The notes under the pieces: generated by a model
What the model was told of the DNA's origin: nothing
Databases searched by the model: none
What the model saw: the letters and a program-made list of their open reading frames with translations, nothing else
Assembly (NCBI GenBank): GCA_030737835.1
Contig: CM060854.1
Coordinates: 19,975,153-20,039,152 of the forward strand
Length of the DNA: 64,000 bases
Direction: 5' to 3'
Source of the DNA: Acorus gramineus
Lineage: Eukaryota; Streptophyta; Magnoliopsida; Acorales; Acoraceae
Made by a program: the position numbers and the translations under genes
In this document: positions 48,101 to 59,202 of the stretch, piece by piece
How positions within the stretch are numbered: the first letter of the stretch is position 1
Layout of the letters: each line of letters begins with the position of its first letter

Positions 48101-51100
48101 GAGAAACATGAAATATTACCATTCAGTAGTAGTCAGTAGTTGGTCGATGACTCCTGAAACCATTGGACCACGCATTATTGCACGTCCTTGTCCAGCAAAT
48201 CCAAATGATATTAACTTGACACCCAAGTACTCAGTTGGAATAATTGTTCTCGTCTCTGGATTCTAAGAAACAACTTCTCTAATGTCATAACTAAAACTAT
48301 GAAAAATGGTGTTGAATGATAATGGATTAGACCGTACCATTTCTAACAACTGATTCTCAGGAGAAACCATTGTCGGCAAACTTGGACCATAAACATCAGC
48401 ATCAAAGATGCCAACTTTGGCACCCATTCCAGCTAATGTGTAGGCAAGGTTGACAGCGATGGTAGATTTCCCTACTCCTCCCTGCACAGCTTAATTATAG
48501 CCATATGCATAATTTATGAGGAGAAATACAGAACTACAGCTAATAAGTAGATCATATAGCCAGAAAAATAATAAATGCATGCTAATTTACAGTTATAGAC
48601 CTCACCAAATTATTTTTAAATATGAATGAACATATTTTGTTTTTTTATTCCACTTCATCTTTACATATCAGGGTTCTCTTATACAAGAACCTACTTTCTG
48701 TATAAAAATAACATGGCATTTGCTTAACAGTAACATGTTTCAATGAATAACTGTATATGATAAATTACAACCTGTGGACACTAATATAATGTCTCACATC
48801 ACTGTGTTGATAGATTAACAGTGACCTAAAAGCATCTTTGAAATTTAAATTTTCAAAGCCATTTCCCACTACATTGTAACTTTGATAAATCACAGAAAAA
48901 AAAGAGGGAAAAATGGTCACAAATGGCTGTACCTTACAGCTTGACACTGCGATAATATTTGAAATGGTCTGTAATCCCTTGGGGAGTTGGCCTGCAAAAA
49001 CTGGCTTTGCAGGCTGTGCTGACATCTTAACATTGACCTTCTTGACCCATGGAAGCATTGCAACAACTTCATTTGCTCTTTGCTCGAACTGAATAAAAGC
49101 AAAGCAATGTTAAAAATGCAGAGAGAGCTGATATAGAAAATGCTAATAAACAGATAAATTCAATGACAAGTAAATTATGAGCATAACTCCAAAGTCTGAG
49201 CGATAATAAGGATTTATTGTAGACAGCCTGCAAGAGGAGTATATCTAAGCTTTTGAATAGTCTTCTACATGGCATGGCACACTATCTTTGATAATACAAG
49301 AGCAAGGACTTGCTGATGGAGTACAGTGCATTCCTTCATACTGTGACCGGCTATGCTCACATTGTCAGTGGTTTGACTAGTGGAGTCTTCAAGCAATAAG
49401 GAAGTGAGATAAGTGGAGCTTCAATAGCAGTTGTAAGATAACTTTGACGATGACCATCTTTACGAGAGTGAATGAACGAATAACAAAGTATTATCAGATG
49501 AGATGGAGTCAAGGTACAACAATCATCTATTCACTAACATAGAGAATAATGGTATGAAAGTCGGTCAAGTTACATGAAGGCTCGCTTTAGAGCCATGAGA
49601 CTGGTGATGTGTAGGCATGGAGTGTTACCCATGCTTTGCCTCGTTTCTGCACAACCATTCACAATTTGCCTAATGCTGACTAAAAGAAGCAACTAACATC
49701 CGGGCATGACAATATACAAGAGGAATACAAAAATTAGTGTGTTAACATTATAACATATCTATAGATATGCACATGATCAAAGACAACTTAAATTTATATC
49801 AAAATGAAACTGAAAATTTCCATCATATTGAAAAAATATATAACATCTGATAATCTATCCATGGCATATTAGATGTAGTTTATGCACAAAATGAAAGGAA
49901 ATAAAATTTCTACCAGCTTAAAAACAGAGTACTTCTTCATCAAAGAGTGGTAGTTGAATTTCATTTACCATGTCCTTGATTGGACATGCTGGTGTTGTGA
50001 GCTCCAATCTAAAAGAAACCTGAAATAGGTAAACATCAAACTATATTACTACAAGGAAGATCTTAAAATGATGCATATGATAGACATCCTTCCATTTCTG
50101 AATTGTCGTGGTCACCTCTCCTAAGAATTCTTCAACATGTAAATCCTTCACAAAACCACAAGAGACAATATCTGTCCCAAAATCTGGATCGATGATTTGA
50201 GATAAGGCTGACAGTACATCTTTTTCGGCCCCGTCTATGGATACCGAGGAAGTGCCTGCAATGGTGTAGAACAGAATGCAAAATCAATACAGGAAGAAGG
50301 AGCTTTGGTTAGCTGGCTAGCAAAAAACGAAAAAAAAAATCAATACAAGAAGAAAAGGCCAACTACATGGTTATGATCATCTGCATTTTGATGTTAGGAT
50401 CAACATCTCGGAAACTAAAAATATCAGAAATAACTACCGTGGAAGGCTGGAAGTTAAAAAAATTAGACTAACATGAAGCAAATGACTAAGAAACAATCAA
50501 CTAGTATTTTTGTTTACCAAAATAAACTGTCACCATTTAAATTTATTGGCTTCGGCAACTTCTTAAGCAATTCTTTTTTTTGCTATGAAATGAAATATGG
50601 TATTCTAAAAACAGACATATTCACAAAATCTTTGTTTCCAAATGATATTAGAATACCATTTTAGCTTTATACCATGATTATACCAGTAAGTCAGTCACTC
50701 ACCACCGAAGGGGCCAATACAAAGTTCTCATCAACATAACAACAAATTGGTTCACAGCAATAGAACTAGCACTTCAATAAATATGCCCAACTCATCAAAA
50801 ACTCAAAGAACTCCACAAATTCACAAATTGGGTTTCATTTGAATGTCAAAAAGAAATCTGGCTATGCCTTGTATACCTTCAACAGAGGCTGCTCTACCAC
50901 GAATCGACCTCAAAATCGACAGAGCTGGACGTGGGCACTTAAAGAATCTCTCTTGAATTAGATAAACAGAATAACAACCACCCATATGAACAAAAGGTGC
51001 CCTCTTTTGCAATAAAACACCTACAAGAAAGATTTAGAAAAACATAAAACACACATTTAAACATGTAAACAGAGAAGAAACCATACATAGAAAATTCAAG

Positions 51101-51177
51101 AAGGTACCTCTGTTGATGTTGGTTCTTGACATAGAGAGAGGAAGACTAAGAGCAGTCACACTTTGAAGGAGCTGCAT
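42128..51177 (-). CDS. HCF101: HCF101, plastid [4Fe-4S] cluster scaffold P-loop protein
   Basis: Scaffold ATPase of the Mrp/Nbp35 family that assembles and transfers 4Fe-4S clusters in the chloroplast, needed for photosystem I and ferredoxin-thioredoxin reductase (family knowledge). Exons: 51108-51177, 50877-51020, 50116-50255, 49969-50019, 48933-49088, 48338-48481, 48120-48262, 47321-47390, 47123-47218, 46773-46862, 46637-46690, 45968-46091, 45171-45295, 43380-43502, 42128-42199. All junctions are GT-AG and all phases agree; 1602 nt, 533 residues plus stop, close to Arabidopsis HCF101. Domains: transit peptide (1 to ~70), MIP18/DUF59 (~75-150; [14 protein letters not shown]), P-loop SCKGGVGKST across the exon 5-6 junction (Lys192), FDADVYGPS (~213-221), [10 protein letters not shown] (~290), DUF971 (~430-520). 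Cys130, 341, 349, 416 and 421 are candidate cluster ligands. Start: the first Met gives a plastid-like N-terminus. No frame damage seen despite TE-loaded introns. Confidence 0.96.
42541..43098 (+). mobile_element. LINE 3' end in HCF101 intron 14
   Basis: Antisense to HCF101. The plus strand encodes the end of LINE ORF2 ([16 protein letters not shown]; then [20 protein letters not shown]), with stops, a 3' UTR-like region and poly(A) at 43083-43098. TSD not clean; 'tttgcaaacata' before and 'tttgctacata' after may be a decayed one. It is at least 180 bp away from exon sequence on both sides, so splicing should be unaffected. Confidence 0.85.
44050..44165 (-). mobile_element. SINE fragment in HCF101 intron 13
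   Basis: Minus strand box A-like GGTAGATTGGTGGAGG and box B-like TTGGGTTCAAGTCTTAC, then a diverged body. Sense with HCF101. Confidence 0.55.
44460..44905. repeat. Degenerate minisatellite, 55-56-bp unit, about 8 copies
   Basis: The phrase 'aagtaccttttt-aggtagctt' followed by 'cttgcaggagtgctttttagg' recurs at about 44471, 44526, 44583, 44639, 44686, 44742, 44797 and 44853, i.e. mostly every 55-57 bp (one 47-bp step). Copies are diverged. Lies wholly in HCF101 intron 13. Confidence 0.8.
45376..45594. mobile_element. MITE in HCF101 intron 12
   Basis: Termini GGCCTGTTTGGAACCAAT and ATTGGTTCCAAACGGGGACC are inverted (left CTGTTTGGAACCAAT, right its complement with small differences). No clean TSD, so the superfamily (PIF/Harbinger or hAT-like) is open. 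Confidence 0.6.
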
Positions 51178-51272
51178 TTTAGAGAGTTAGAGAGAGAAAG
51201 TAGAGAGAGAGCCTCAGATTTTGAGAGGTGGTTCAATCACTTGAGATCAGTTGTGGCTGTGAAGGATTTATA
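51178..51272 (-). promoter_or_regulatory. HCF101 leader and TATA box
   Basis: Minus-strand TATAAAT at 51266-51272, 89 nt before the start codon, predicts transcription start near 51240. The leader between is CT-rich (CTCTCTCTCTACTTTCTCTC), common in plastid-protein genes. Inferred from position and composition. Confidence 0.55.
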
Positions 51273-51760
51273 ATTTTGTAACCCACCATATGTAACACTC
51301 GCTTTGCTCCGCTTAGGTTTCAATGGATTCAGTGATTGGGAGTGGAAAGAAGATCGATCGAATGGTTTTGATGTAGTTTAACAAAACACACTTATTCTTA
51401 CCGGGGTTGAATTGTTCTTGCTGATTTTCGACCGTTGGTTTTATCATCTTGATTTTGATTCAGAAAAAATTACATTTGCCCGGTTCATTTACGTCCTTTT
51501 AATATTTTTGCATTATTTCTTCAAATCATATTAATCTTTTTAAATTTATTATTCAACAAGTATATATTAGTATAATCTCTAATAAGCCCCGGTTTGTGTG
51601 GTGAAATAAGTTATTGAACAAAGAAAAAATAAACTTGATCAAACAATAATACAAAATAGACTAATACCACATTGTTAGATAGGGGTTTATTTTATATAGG
51701 AGTTTACTTATTAAGTGGTGTATTTGAAACGATAAAAAGAAGAAAGTGGTTTCACGAAAA

Positions 51761-51873
51761 TTTTTTTTTTGAATAATTGTTAACAAAAAGATGGGTAAGT
51801 CAGTACTAAGACTTGAACCCAAGACCTACCCTTAACACAGATTAACCTGAACCGTTATGCTATGATCATTGGC
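51761..51873 (-). mobile_element. tRNA-derived SINE near HCF101 promoter
   Basis: Minus strand: box A-like CATAGCATAACGGTTCAGG, box B-like TTGGGTTCAAGTCTTAG, then a poly(A) seen as poly(T) 51761-51772. About 500 bp upstream of the HCF101 TATA box. Confidence 0.65.
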
Positions 51874-51879
51874 TTGTTA

Positions 51880-52435
51880 GAGCAACTTCTTGCTTTGGAC
51901 TCAATATTAGACACATTTAGAACTTTGAATTTTTTGCTATATGAATAGTTGTTGGAATGAGCTCTTTGCTTTGGATTATAACACTCTAGTACATCATTTT
52001 ACATATTTTAATCATTAGTTTTTTAAAATAGCTTCAAAGAGTCGTAGGAAATCCTCATAATTGTTAATCTGCTTATGCATTTCAAAACTTTTGATTCTTT
52101 TTTCAATTTGTTTGATCTTCGACACATATTTTAATAAGTTAAAATAAACACCACTAATTATATCTGGAAGAAGAAGAGACACATAGTTTATTAATATTCA
52201 TCTACATAAGATTATAACTATATTTTAATAAAACAAATAAAAAAAAATCTATTCAAATAGAGAAAAATGAATAATAAATCAATAAAAATATCTGATTTAT
52301 GTCTGAATAAGCTATCTGTGAACCAAATCGAGATTGCAAAAATAAAGCAAACAAATAGCCTATAGAATAATTCATGGCCATCTATATGACCTTTACAACA
52401 ACAGGCATGTGTAAGTTCCAGTCTCATTTTCACTT
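51880..52435. other. AT-rich intergenic DNA
   Basis: No gene or clear element between the SINE and family R copy 3. Confidence 0.5.
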
Positions 52436-52905
52436 TCTAGCAAGTCAGTGATTCTCGGTTCGTTCGATTAACTCGACGAACGTGTCGATGAGTTGTTCCG
52501 CCAGACTTCTCGAGTCATCCCTCATTGTTCTTGCGAAGACGAGAACGACTTGTCACTCGTCTTCCGTGGACCGCGATTGATACCACTCGACAAACTTTTC
52601 ATTGAACTCCCCATTGATGTGGCCCTCATGCTCCAGTTTGTCCATCATCGCTGAGCAATCCAATGGTCCAAACTCCTCTGGTGGGGCTGGCTCATTTAGG
52701 TCGGGGAGGAGGGGGACTCGACTAGTGGGGGGGACGGGTTGCTTGCCTTCGGCCCGGTATGTGTGACAGTGCGGCCCGTGGGCTGGAGGTCTGCAGATGT
52801 GGGTGTCGGATTATCAACCGCTTTGGGTTGGCCCGTTTTCTTCGTGAATCGGGCTTCCTGTAGCCCACTCTTCTCTCATCTATGCAAAAAAGAAAAAGAA
52901 AAAAA
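52436..52905 (+). repeat. Retroposon-like family R, copy 3
   Basis: Best-preserved copy; colinear with 31250-31710. GC-rich, ends with 'gggcttcctgtagcccac' then a short CT-rich piece and an A-rich tail (AAAAAAGAAAAAG...). The tail and the 3' alignment point to copying from RNA. No plus-strand coding frame is maintained. TSD not visible. Confidence 0.6.
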
Positions 52906-54399
52906 AAAGAGAAATGAAAAGATTTGAGAATAATAGCAATATTTTTTTATTTATCTAAACAGACTATTACAAAAACATTGACATGCTAACGTTTGATCAA
53001 TCATTGAGCATACATGTAATGCTGATTATTAATATGATGTTAAGCCTTATAATTATGTGAATAAATTCTCTACTTAAGCTTATTTTTTGCTAAATTATAT
53101 TGGAGGATTCTATTTCAGTGGATGAGTGACCATGAATGATAAATGAGCCCATTTCATTTGAGATTTAAACTTTGGATTGTTCGATTGAATTCCCACAAAA
53201 CATGCATAAAAGAAAAAGAGCAGCGGATCCATTCCCTAAGCCTTTGTTCGAGTGGGAAAAGAGCACTGAAAAATATAGATAAAAGAAGCCCAAAAACTTG
53301 TTGGTTCGCAATGAATAAGTGGGTATAGCTATGTCAAAATATAGGAATAAACTGGTATTGATATTCCGGGTCTCATTTGAATTTGTGTTATTCCTCCCGA
53401 TCTATTCAACATGTATAAAGAAGGTTCACATGTTAATCATCTATCATCACATCTTGTAAATTAAGAGAGTCCCATGTCAAATTTTTTTCTATTAATTTTA
53501 AAGGTTTTACTAAGATAGAAAATAATTATGTCTATCATCAAGAGATGTCACATGAAGCAATTGATTTATAAAAATGCAACAAAAATATGAAAAAGAGTTC
53601 ATACATTCAGCCTGCACTTGGTTTTGAGCCATTCTCTTGAGAGTCAGGAGAAAGCGTGCGCCTTAAATCTTCCTGAAGGAGAAACAATCAAAGTATTACA
53701 GACATTCTTATATGTACTTTATATTCATGTAGAATTAATGTTCATGAATAAGCAAACATGAACGACAAGGGAAATGCATGCATGATTGTTATCATTGATT
53801 ACCACACCATCAAATAATCTTCTTTGAGACATAAAAATATATTTGTTATTAGGAATGTTAATTATAATGATTCACACAAACTATTTCTTAACAGATTGAT
53901 AGAGATGTGTCCTCTTCACTAAGGAGTCAGAGATTGAATTTTATTAATTTTGATAACAGAAGTTAACCTAAAAAATAGAAATAAAAAATACTTACATACC
54001 AAATTTGGAAAATTAACAATTGTTTAATTTAAAATGAGAAAGCAATGTTCTCCCAAAATTTCACTCACAAAAAAACATATTCGTTTAAAAAATTCCCTAT
54101 ATTATGAAACAATTTTATACAACAAACTTGAAAAGGGCCTTAACTACCAAACAAATATATTCTATAACAAAAAAATTAATAAACGAAAATGGTGTCCCCA
54201 ATTTTTGTTTCTTAAACAAAATGTTAAATTGATGCATCAACATTTTGTAAACATAGGGTATACGTGATTCTAAGTGGAGAAAATTTCAAAATAATACTGC
54301 ATGATGTATGGATTAAACTTCAAACTTCATACTATATTTCTTTTTAGTGGTTCAAAGCCCCTAAAAATTACTTTGTAGGGGCACATCTAACACAACTAG
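52906..54399. other. AT-rich intergenic DNA
   Basis: No gene or element with ends. This ~1.4 kb has no counterpart in the left copy of the duplicated block, so it is either a later insertion here or a loss there. Confidence 0.45.
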
Positions 54400-55740
54400 T
54401 TACAAAATACTTATAACATTAGGAGTTGTAATGACATATCATGCATTATCCAAATACACAAAGGTAATAGCTTTTATATATTATTTAGAATGTTTTCAGT
54501 GATGCATTGTTTTGTAACAAAAATTGTTCAGATACAAAATTAATGTTAGGAACTAATCCAGAGAAAAAAAGGAAACCCCAAAGAGTACTCAATGCATGGC
54601 AGCTACTGCAAAGAATGTGATATGGAGAACTAAAAGAAGAGAAAGTACATTTTTATTCTACACAAATAGAATAAAATTTTACTAGATTTTGCCAAAATTG
54701 AGAAAAATGATCTTCTTGATCAGTCATATGCAACATGTATAAAGATCACTAAGAATTAAATTTTGATTGTATACAAATTTACAGTACAGAATTTACCAAC
54801 AGCTTGACGAAGCGAAGAAGAGAAGATGATTGACGGCGCAGCTTGTCGATAACCCTACTCAACATCATTATATAGGAATCCCAAAATTTGTAACAATTTT
54901 TAGCCCTTGGATTCCAAATCTGTAAAAAAATCATGACCCTCCACTCTTCTATCAGATTAGGGTAAAAATTTAATGGCAAGATAAAAATAGCACTTTTTTT
55001 TTATGTAGTATAAGTATATATTTGTGAGGATCCATGATTGATTTTTTTTTTTATGGCTTTTCCTTTACCATTTTGTGAAATGCTTGAACAAGAATACACC
55101 ATCAACTAAAGAAGAATAAATAGTTCAAATAATTTTAATGATGATCTCTATAACATTTTCTCTAATTGAAATGCTAATTTTTCCATTCAATTTTAAGTTT
55201 TAATATAGTATTGATCTAATTAAGAACATATTTTCTTCCACAATTCATATTTTCCAAATGAAAAATTTCAAATCAAACCTTAACCAATCAAAGGCATTAT
55301 CATATGATCATGCTGTAATTGTTACATGTAAGAATGGATGAATGTATTTGCTTATCTTCAAATTAAATAACATTAAGAAACTTGATGAATATTAAAATCC
55401 AGCTGCAACATTTTATGTTAATTATCATATCATTTTGAAAATTGCAATTATTCGATGTAACACATAAATTAACAAAAAATATTTTATATCAACAAAAAAA
55501 TCAAAATTGTTTATGATCCATATATTGAGTTTTATTAATAATATTTGTAGTAAAATTATGATTTTGAAATATCACAACATACTGAAAGTTTAATATTAAC
55601 AACCAAAAAAATCAATATTTATATTTTAATTAATAAGCACGCAATGATAGCATAATAAAGAATTTGTCAAAGTTGAAGGGATTCCCATTCTTTTTACATG
55701 TATTTTTTTCACTCGGTGCAGTTGAGATTTCACAAACAGC
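54400..55740 (+). repeat. Duplicated block flanking HCF101, right copy
   Basis: Colinear with 32040-34560 minus the CACTA element. The sequence near 55240-55275 ('tattttccaaatgaaaaatt') is the empty site for that element. The part after 55490 also resembles the target flank of the LINE at 24070. Confidence 0.8.
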
Positions 55741-56760
55741 CTTTTGGGGGTTTGCCTAATTAAGTTTAGACTTTTGAGATCCTTCAAATTAATTTTTATT
55801 TTTGTGGCCAAATTAACATGTAAAAGTGTCATAATATGACTTCCTACATTAACTCTCTAGCAAATTTACTTTACTTAGTATTTTTTTGGACAATTAATCA
55901 TGTAAAAGTGTCGTCATGGTACATTAGCTCTCTAGCAAAGTTCTTTTGAATAGGAGGAATTGCTATTGAAGGTCAATGTAAAATTTTTTGATCAAGGTTT
56001 TTATTTATTTTTGGTGACAGCAGCACCAATAATAGTTGAAATAACTTATACACAAAATCAACTACAAACTCAAACACTATGCGTTTCAAACTTAGACAGC
56101 GTTTGGTTGCACGATTGAACGGCTTTAGCGTTTATAAGAAGCTGCTTCTGCAATCGTGCAATCAAATAGTTTTACTGTAATAGCTTCATACATATAGATT
56201 TTAGGCAAATAGTACTCAAAAGCTGTGATTTTCAAAAGTTGAGGGGGTGAGTTTTCTGCAGAATCATTTATAAAACTCAGATTTCTGCAGAATCAGTTTT
56301 ATAATCGCGCAATCAAACGCACCCTTAGATAGACAGAAGACTTCAGTAATGATGTACAATATGGGCATGGCCTTCATTCTCTTTCTCTTGGGAAAATTGC
56401 ATTTAAAATTATTTAGACTTATATTCATTCTTGTACACTTCAATGAAATTTACCAGATAGAGGATTCATTAGTGAAAAGAGTCGATAGGGGTGAGTTTGG
56501 CTTCCTTGATGATATGAGCCCAAACGGACTTTTTTTTTTTTCTTCATGAGTACGTAGTTGATTAAAAAACCATGCACTAATTAAAGGGTGCTTATACGAA
56601 GTTAAATGAAATCAATCTCTAATCGATTTCGGTTAGAAAAAGTATATATATACTTGATTAGGAAAAATACAAGAAATATTAAATCTAATTCATTCAACTA
56701 CTACTTTAATTCTTATGAAAACATGAACAAATATATAATCTTCCAAACAAATACAATAAG
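55720..56760 (+). repeat. Dispersed blocks E and F, copy 2
   Basis: 55720-56000 matches 7690-8005 and 56620-56760 matches 8570-8720, in the same order and orientation. A TTA-flanked MITE (56095-56324) has inserted between the two blocks here but not there. Confidence 0.65.
56095..56324. mobile_element. PIF/Harbinger-like MITE, second 230-bp copy
   Basis: Right end CAATCAAACGCACCC and left end GACAGCGTTTGGTTGCACGA (left terminus mutated relative to GGGTGCGTTTGG at 3423), flanked by TTA at 56092-56094 and 56325-56327. Same length as the copy at 3423-3652, with a mutated left end. Confidence 0.75.
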
Positions 56761-56790
56761 CATGTTGGACTAAAATAACTCCATGAAAGA

Positions 56791-57010
56791 GGAGTGCTGC
56801 TGTGTACAGTTTTTTTTCAGCCTCAATTCCAGTCTCATATGCATCGATAGAAAATTAATGGAGCATATACTCATACTAACGAGATATGATTTGATCAAAT
56901 TTTTTTACATTTTCTATAAATGCTTTAAAGCTATTCATTGGAGTATATATTTCATTTTTTATAAAAGCATTTATCTCATTAGATGAGACATACTGATTTT
57001 AAAAACAGTG
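56791..57010. repeat. MITE-like repeat, family M1 copy
   Basis: Starts 'gagtgctgctgtgtacagtt' and follows family M1 order ('aattaatggagcatatactc', 'cattggagtatatatttcat', 'tagatgagacatactg'). Confidence 0.5.
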
Positions 57011-57249
57011 ATGATGCCTAGGCCTCAAGTTATAAGTAGGGCTGGTAAACGAATCAAGCCGCTCGGGCTTGGCTCGGTTTAAGCTCGTTCAGGCTCGTTC
57101 GATTCACTACAACAAATTTGATTATTAGCTACGAACTTTTCTCTGCGAAATTCAATTTCGTAGCTAAAGGTGTCTTTTTATCTGCGAAAAGACATTTTGC
57201 TGCGAAATTGAACTTTGTAGTAAAAGATATGACTTATCTACACCGTCCG

Positions 57250-58142
57250 ATCTGTGCTCCTCAGATCGGACGGTTCACATATTTTTTCAAAAAACATGTA
57301 TGGATCGACCAAAAAAAACTCAGTCTCTCTTATGTTGATCCCTCCTTTTCATTCACTTCTCTACTCTCTCTCTTCATTTCTCCTCTCTAGAACCGAAAAA
57401 ACTTCTCCAAATCCAAGACCACCTTCTGCGGCCCCTCTCATCCAGATCCGAGACCACCTTCTGCGGCCTCTCTCATCCAGATCCGATCGACATCCCCTTC
57501 TTTGCGACCACCACCACCCCTCTGTGCCGCCTCCTCGAACGGCGACCACCCCCACCAGGCCCCAACCCCCCCCCCCCCCCCCCCCCGCCCACCTCCTCCC
57601 CGTGCAATTTATTTTCATAATGTAAGTGTTTTGTTTTATTGTCAGAATCATTTTCAGATCTAGGGTTTTATTTTCACATCTAGGTTTTCATTTTTAGTTT
57701 TTTTTTAGATCTAGGGTTTTTGTTTTTAGATTTATTTTTAGATCTAGGGATTTTGTATTCAACTTTTTTTAGATCCAGCGATTTTCTGAATTTTTCAGAT
57801 TTTTTTTCCTGTATACATGTTTATAGTGGTTTTGATTACTTCTAACCTAACATTTGTGTTCAATTTTTATTTGATATTTTATTTAATAGGTTTTTGCTTT
57901 ATGGTTGTCAGATTTATTTGCGAAACTGAATGGGTTTTCAACCTTTTTCAATCTTTCTCTTGGAATCCTTTTTCAAACTGAATAGGTTTTAGAACTTTTA
58001 GCTTTTTGAAATTTTAATGATCTCCAACAATGGTGTTTTTTTTATTAAAATGAAAAAATTGTAATGCGGAGATGGGAAGATGACAGTTAGGTTGTTGATG
58101 AAGTGCTTTGTCAACAAGCTGGATTCGAATAACGAATCAGAG
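57250..58142 (+). other. Possible captured leader/first-exon region in the CACTA
   Basis: A CT-rich, GC-richer stretch (57340-57610) resembles a gene leader and first exon, with a ~39-bp direct repeat ('gaccaccttctgcggcc' at 57417 and 57456) and a 22-base C-run (57565-57586). After it come several 'agatctagggtttt' repeats typical of a 5' UTR intron, and at about 58070-58142 a possible exon with frame GKMTVRLLMKCFVNKLDS before a GT. No family is recognised. Could be from the same or another host gene. Confidence 0.35.
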
Positions 58143-59202
58143 GTATTTGTTCTTCAAACCTAACTCATCCCCATGATTTCACTGATTCTTCTAGTCATTA
58201 ATTCATACATATATATAATATATGCATGGTTTATTAATTCTGTATGTTTCTTGTGCCTCAAACCTACCTTCAGTTCTCATGCTGACTTTTTTTTTTCACT
58301 TGTATGGTTTTTTATGGTACCATTAACCATTTACTCTGCCAAAAAAAAAAATGGCTGAAATTGTCTTTGATTTTGTAGTTAATCTATTGGGATTATACTT
58401 CAACTAAAGTATTGGCACTGGAGTAGTAATATTATCCACACACACACACATGCATACATATCTCTGTGTATACAGGGTAGGCAAACTAATGACCGCATCT
58501 TTTGTGTCATCTCTGTGTATGTTTTCTTAATAAGGTAATTTTGCAAACATCCTTCTTTTGGCACTTTAAAACTACTTTTTAGTGTTTACCTGATTTTTCC
58601 ACCTTAATAAAACAAATAAACATTCATTTTCATGTCATATTCAGAAGTCTATTAATAGTTAATGTATCTGAAAATATATTTGGCTAATTTCTTTACTGGT
58701 AACTACAAGACATCTATCAAGAGATAGACTAATTTTATAAAGAAAGTGTCAACTTGAATTGTCCACACCTTTTCTTCAGAAACTGTACATGTTTAAAAGA
58801 GGGATCTTCGAATATGCATTGCATTTGAAATTCGTCCATTACAAAAATAAATCTTATTGAACTTAGTAAATTATGTCCCTTTTCTATTTCTTAATTTAGG
58901 GTTCATATTGCTGACCTAGTGTAAATAGAATTTTGATTTAAATAAGCTTATTGATTTTATCTTAAGTGCTTGTCTTTGTTTTTAACCTTTCTGTATCTAA
59001 TTCTTGTACATTTGTTTATATTCGTTGTTGCTTCACCATGGCGTCTTCTCGATTTTTCAAGAGGTTCTCATGACCAACCTCATGTTGATAGGATAAATAA
59101 TTTTTGTTAACAAATTTTGAAGTAAAATCCCTCCCATATTTGGGTTTCTTTTCTCCTTATCCAAATCAGTAAATAATCAACAAAGTGTTGCTTATTATTT
59201 AG

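Noticed and set aside
50473..50664. 63-residue plus-strand frame in HCF101 intron 2
   Set aside because: AT-rich, antisense in an intron, no motif.
57118..57625. Open frames in the CACTA 5' region, including a Pro-rich one, as genes
   Set aside because: They run through subterminal repeats and a C-run and have no recognised domain.
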